Source of the DNA: Bifidobacterium breve
GTDB taxonomy: Bacteria > Actinomycetota > Acidimicrobiia > Acidimicrobiales > Ilumatobacteraceae
NCBI GenBank assembly: GCA_943325425.2
Contig: CALPPJ020000122.1
Location: 1 to 5,343 of the forward strand
DNA length: 5,343 nt
Reading direction: 5' to 3'
The notes under the pieces are model-generated. The model worked only from the letters and a program-made list of their open reading frames with translations, was not told where the DNA came from and did no database searches. How positions within the stretch are numbered: position 1 is the first letter of the stretch; the number at the start of each line of letters is the position of its first letter. The position numbers and the translations under genes were made by a program. Below are positions 4,412 through 5,343 of the stretch, one piece after another.

Positions 4412-5343
4412 ATGTCATTAGTGCAGTCACTTTCAATCGGTTCTCGCACCGCACCCAATCGGGTGATGTTCGGACCTCATGTCACCAATTTGGGTACCGA
4501 CGAGCGTTCATTCTCTGGTGACCATGTCGCGTATTACGAACGCCGCGCTATCGGTGGATGTGGAGTCATCGTTGTTGAAGGTGCAAGCGTTCACGACAGT
4601 GATTGGCCATACGAGCGCGCACCACTTGCAAGTCGTTGTACTTCAGGTTGGGCCGATATCGCTAAGGCTTGTCACCGCCATGGCTCCCTCGTCATCGCAT
4701 CACTTGACCACGCTGGCGGACAGGGCTCTTCGGCTTATTCGCAACAACCGCTGTGGGCGCCTTCACGCGTGCCCGAAGTTAACTCACGTGAAGTTCCAAA
4801 ATGGATGGAACACGAAGACATTGTGGCGGTGATTCAGGGTTTCGGTGAAGCTACTCGTCTCGCAATCGTTGCCGGGTGCGATGGTGTTGAGATCAACGCT
4901 GGCCAACACAGTTTGGTCCGTCAGTTTTTGTCGGGTCTCACCAATCAGCGCGGAGATGAATACGCCGATCGCATGTTGTTCGCCCGACAAGTTGTCCATG
5001 CCGTACGCAGCGCGGCGATTGCGGTGCGCCCTGATGCAATTGTTGGTTTGCGATTGTCATGTGACGAGCTTGCTCCATGGGCCGGAATTACACCAGAGAT
5101 GGCTCCCGAAATCGCCCGCGAACTCTGCGAACTGGGTATTGATTACGTCGTTGTGGTCCGAGGCTCAATTTTCTCTGCTGAAAAAACTCGACCCGACTTC
5201 CATGAACCAACAGGTTTTAACATTGATACCTGTCGTGCGTTAAGTGCGGTATTGCCCGATAACACAGTGCTTTTCTTGCAAGGTTCAATCGTTGATGTCG
5301 GTCAAGCCGAGTGGGCTATCAACGACGGTGTATGTGATGCAGT
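4412..5343 (+). CDS. Mycofactocin-system FadH/OYE family oxidoreductase, type 2-like (N-terminal part, runs off window)
   Basis: The frame is open for 310 codons to the window edge. The visible part is an Old Yellow Enzyme TIM barrel that binds FMN: LSIGSRTAPNRVMFGPHVTN (7-26), HVAYYERRA (38-46), DHAGGQGSSAYSQQPLWAPS (99-118), the FadH-like block QFLSGLTNQRGDEYADR (171-187), and VGLRLSCDELAPW (from 211), with Arg214 a likely flavin contact. The variants GPHVTN, NAGQHSL and VVVRGS fit the second FadH/OYE-like family found with mycofactocin loci. Full FadH-type enzymes run to about 640-670 residues, with a 4Fe-4S cluster and an FAD/NAD(P) domain after the barrel; that half would lie beyond the window. 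Its substrate is unknown; a role in MFT-linked electron transfer is inferred from genome association. ATG 4412 opens just before the barrel's first strand; its ribosome binding site is weak. Confidence 0.88.
   Translation, partial: MSLVQSLSIGSRTAPNRVMFGPHVTNLGTDERSFSGDHVAYYERRAIGGCGVIVVEGASVHDSDWPYERAPLASRCTSGWADIAKACHRHGSLVIASLDHAGGQGSSAYSQQPLWAPSRVPEVNSREVPKWMEHEDIVAVIQGFGEATRLAIVAGCDGVEINAGQHSLVRQFLSGLTNQRGDEYADRMLFARQVVHAVRSAAIAVRPDAIVGLRLSCDELAPWAGITPEMAPEIARELCELGIDYVVVVRGSIFSAEKTRPDFHEPTGFNIDTCRALSAVLPDNTVLFLQGSIVDVGQAEWAINDGVCDA

Noticed and set aside
4479..5243. Several open frames of 70-130 codons on both strands
   Set aside because: They overlap the oxidoreductase frame at 4412-5343, which carries clear OYE motifs throughout.
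1..5343. tRNA, rRNA, CRISPR array, insertion sequence or riboswitch
   Set aside because: No cloverleaf, direct-repeat array, transposase frame, terminal repeats or aptamer-like leader was seen; almost all of the window is accounted for by coding sequence.

Overview
The window is the front part of a mycofactocin (MFT) locus from an actinobacterium. MFT is a redox cofactor made from the last two residues (Val-Tyr) of a small ribosomal peptide. Three adjacent plus-strand genes identify it: the precursor mftA, whose product ends in IDGMCGVY; the peptide chaperone mftB; and the radical SAM maturase mftC. All flanking genes except one also belong to families tied to MFT. Base composition is moderate (a little over half G+C by eye). 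That fits a lower-GC actinobacterium, perhaps an uncultured aquatic lineage such as an acidimicrobiial one, but the assignment is inference only.

Layout: (1) 1-212, minus strand: start of a zinc alcohol dehydrogenase, cut by the window edge. (2) 213-304: gap with a perfect 10-bp hairpin. (3) 305-1417, minus strand: a complete paralogous zinc alcohol dehydrogenase of the NDMA-dependent, MFT-associated type. (4) 1418-1527: divergent control region with a perfect 8+3+8 palindrome and no other gene. (5) 1528-3090, plus strand: mftA, mftB and mftC; mftB and mftC overlap. (6) 3047-4336, minus strand: a polytopic family-39-like glycosyltransferase whose 3' end overlaps the end of mftC by 44 bases. 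(7) 4337-4411: short divergent gap with a 7-bp inverted repeat. (8) 4412-5343, plus strand: the first half of an Old Yellow Enzyme/FadH-type flavin oxidoreductase of the MFT-associated kind, running off the window.

Working model: MftB presents MftA to MftC, which decarboxylates the C-terminal Tyr and cross-links it to the preceding Val. Release of the dipeptide (MftE), oxidation (MftD) and glycosylation (MftF) need genes that are absent here, so the pathway is either split or continues outside the window. The finished cofactor would accept electrons from the non-exchangeable NAD(H) of the two alcohol dehydrogenases. The flavin oxidoreductase is a likely further redox partner. The main unexpected points are the membrane glycosyltransferase placed where mftD would usually follow mftC, the operator-like palindrome between the dehydrogenases and mftA, and an mftA start with no ribosome binding site.
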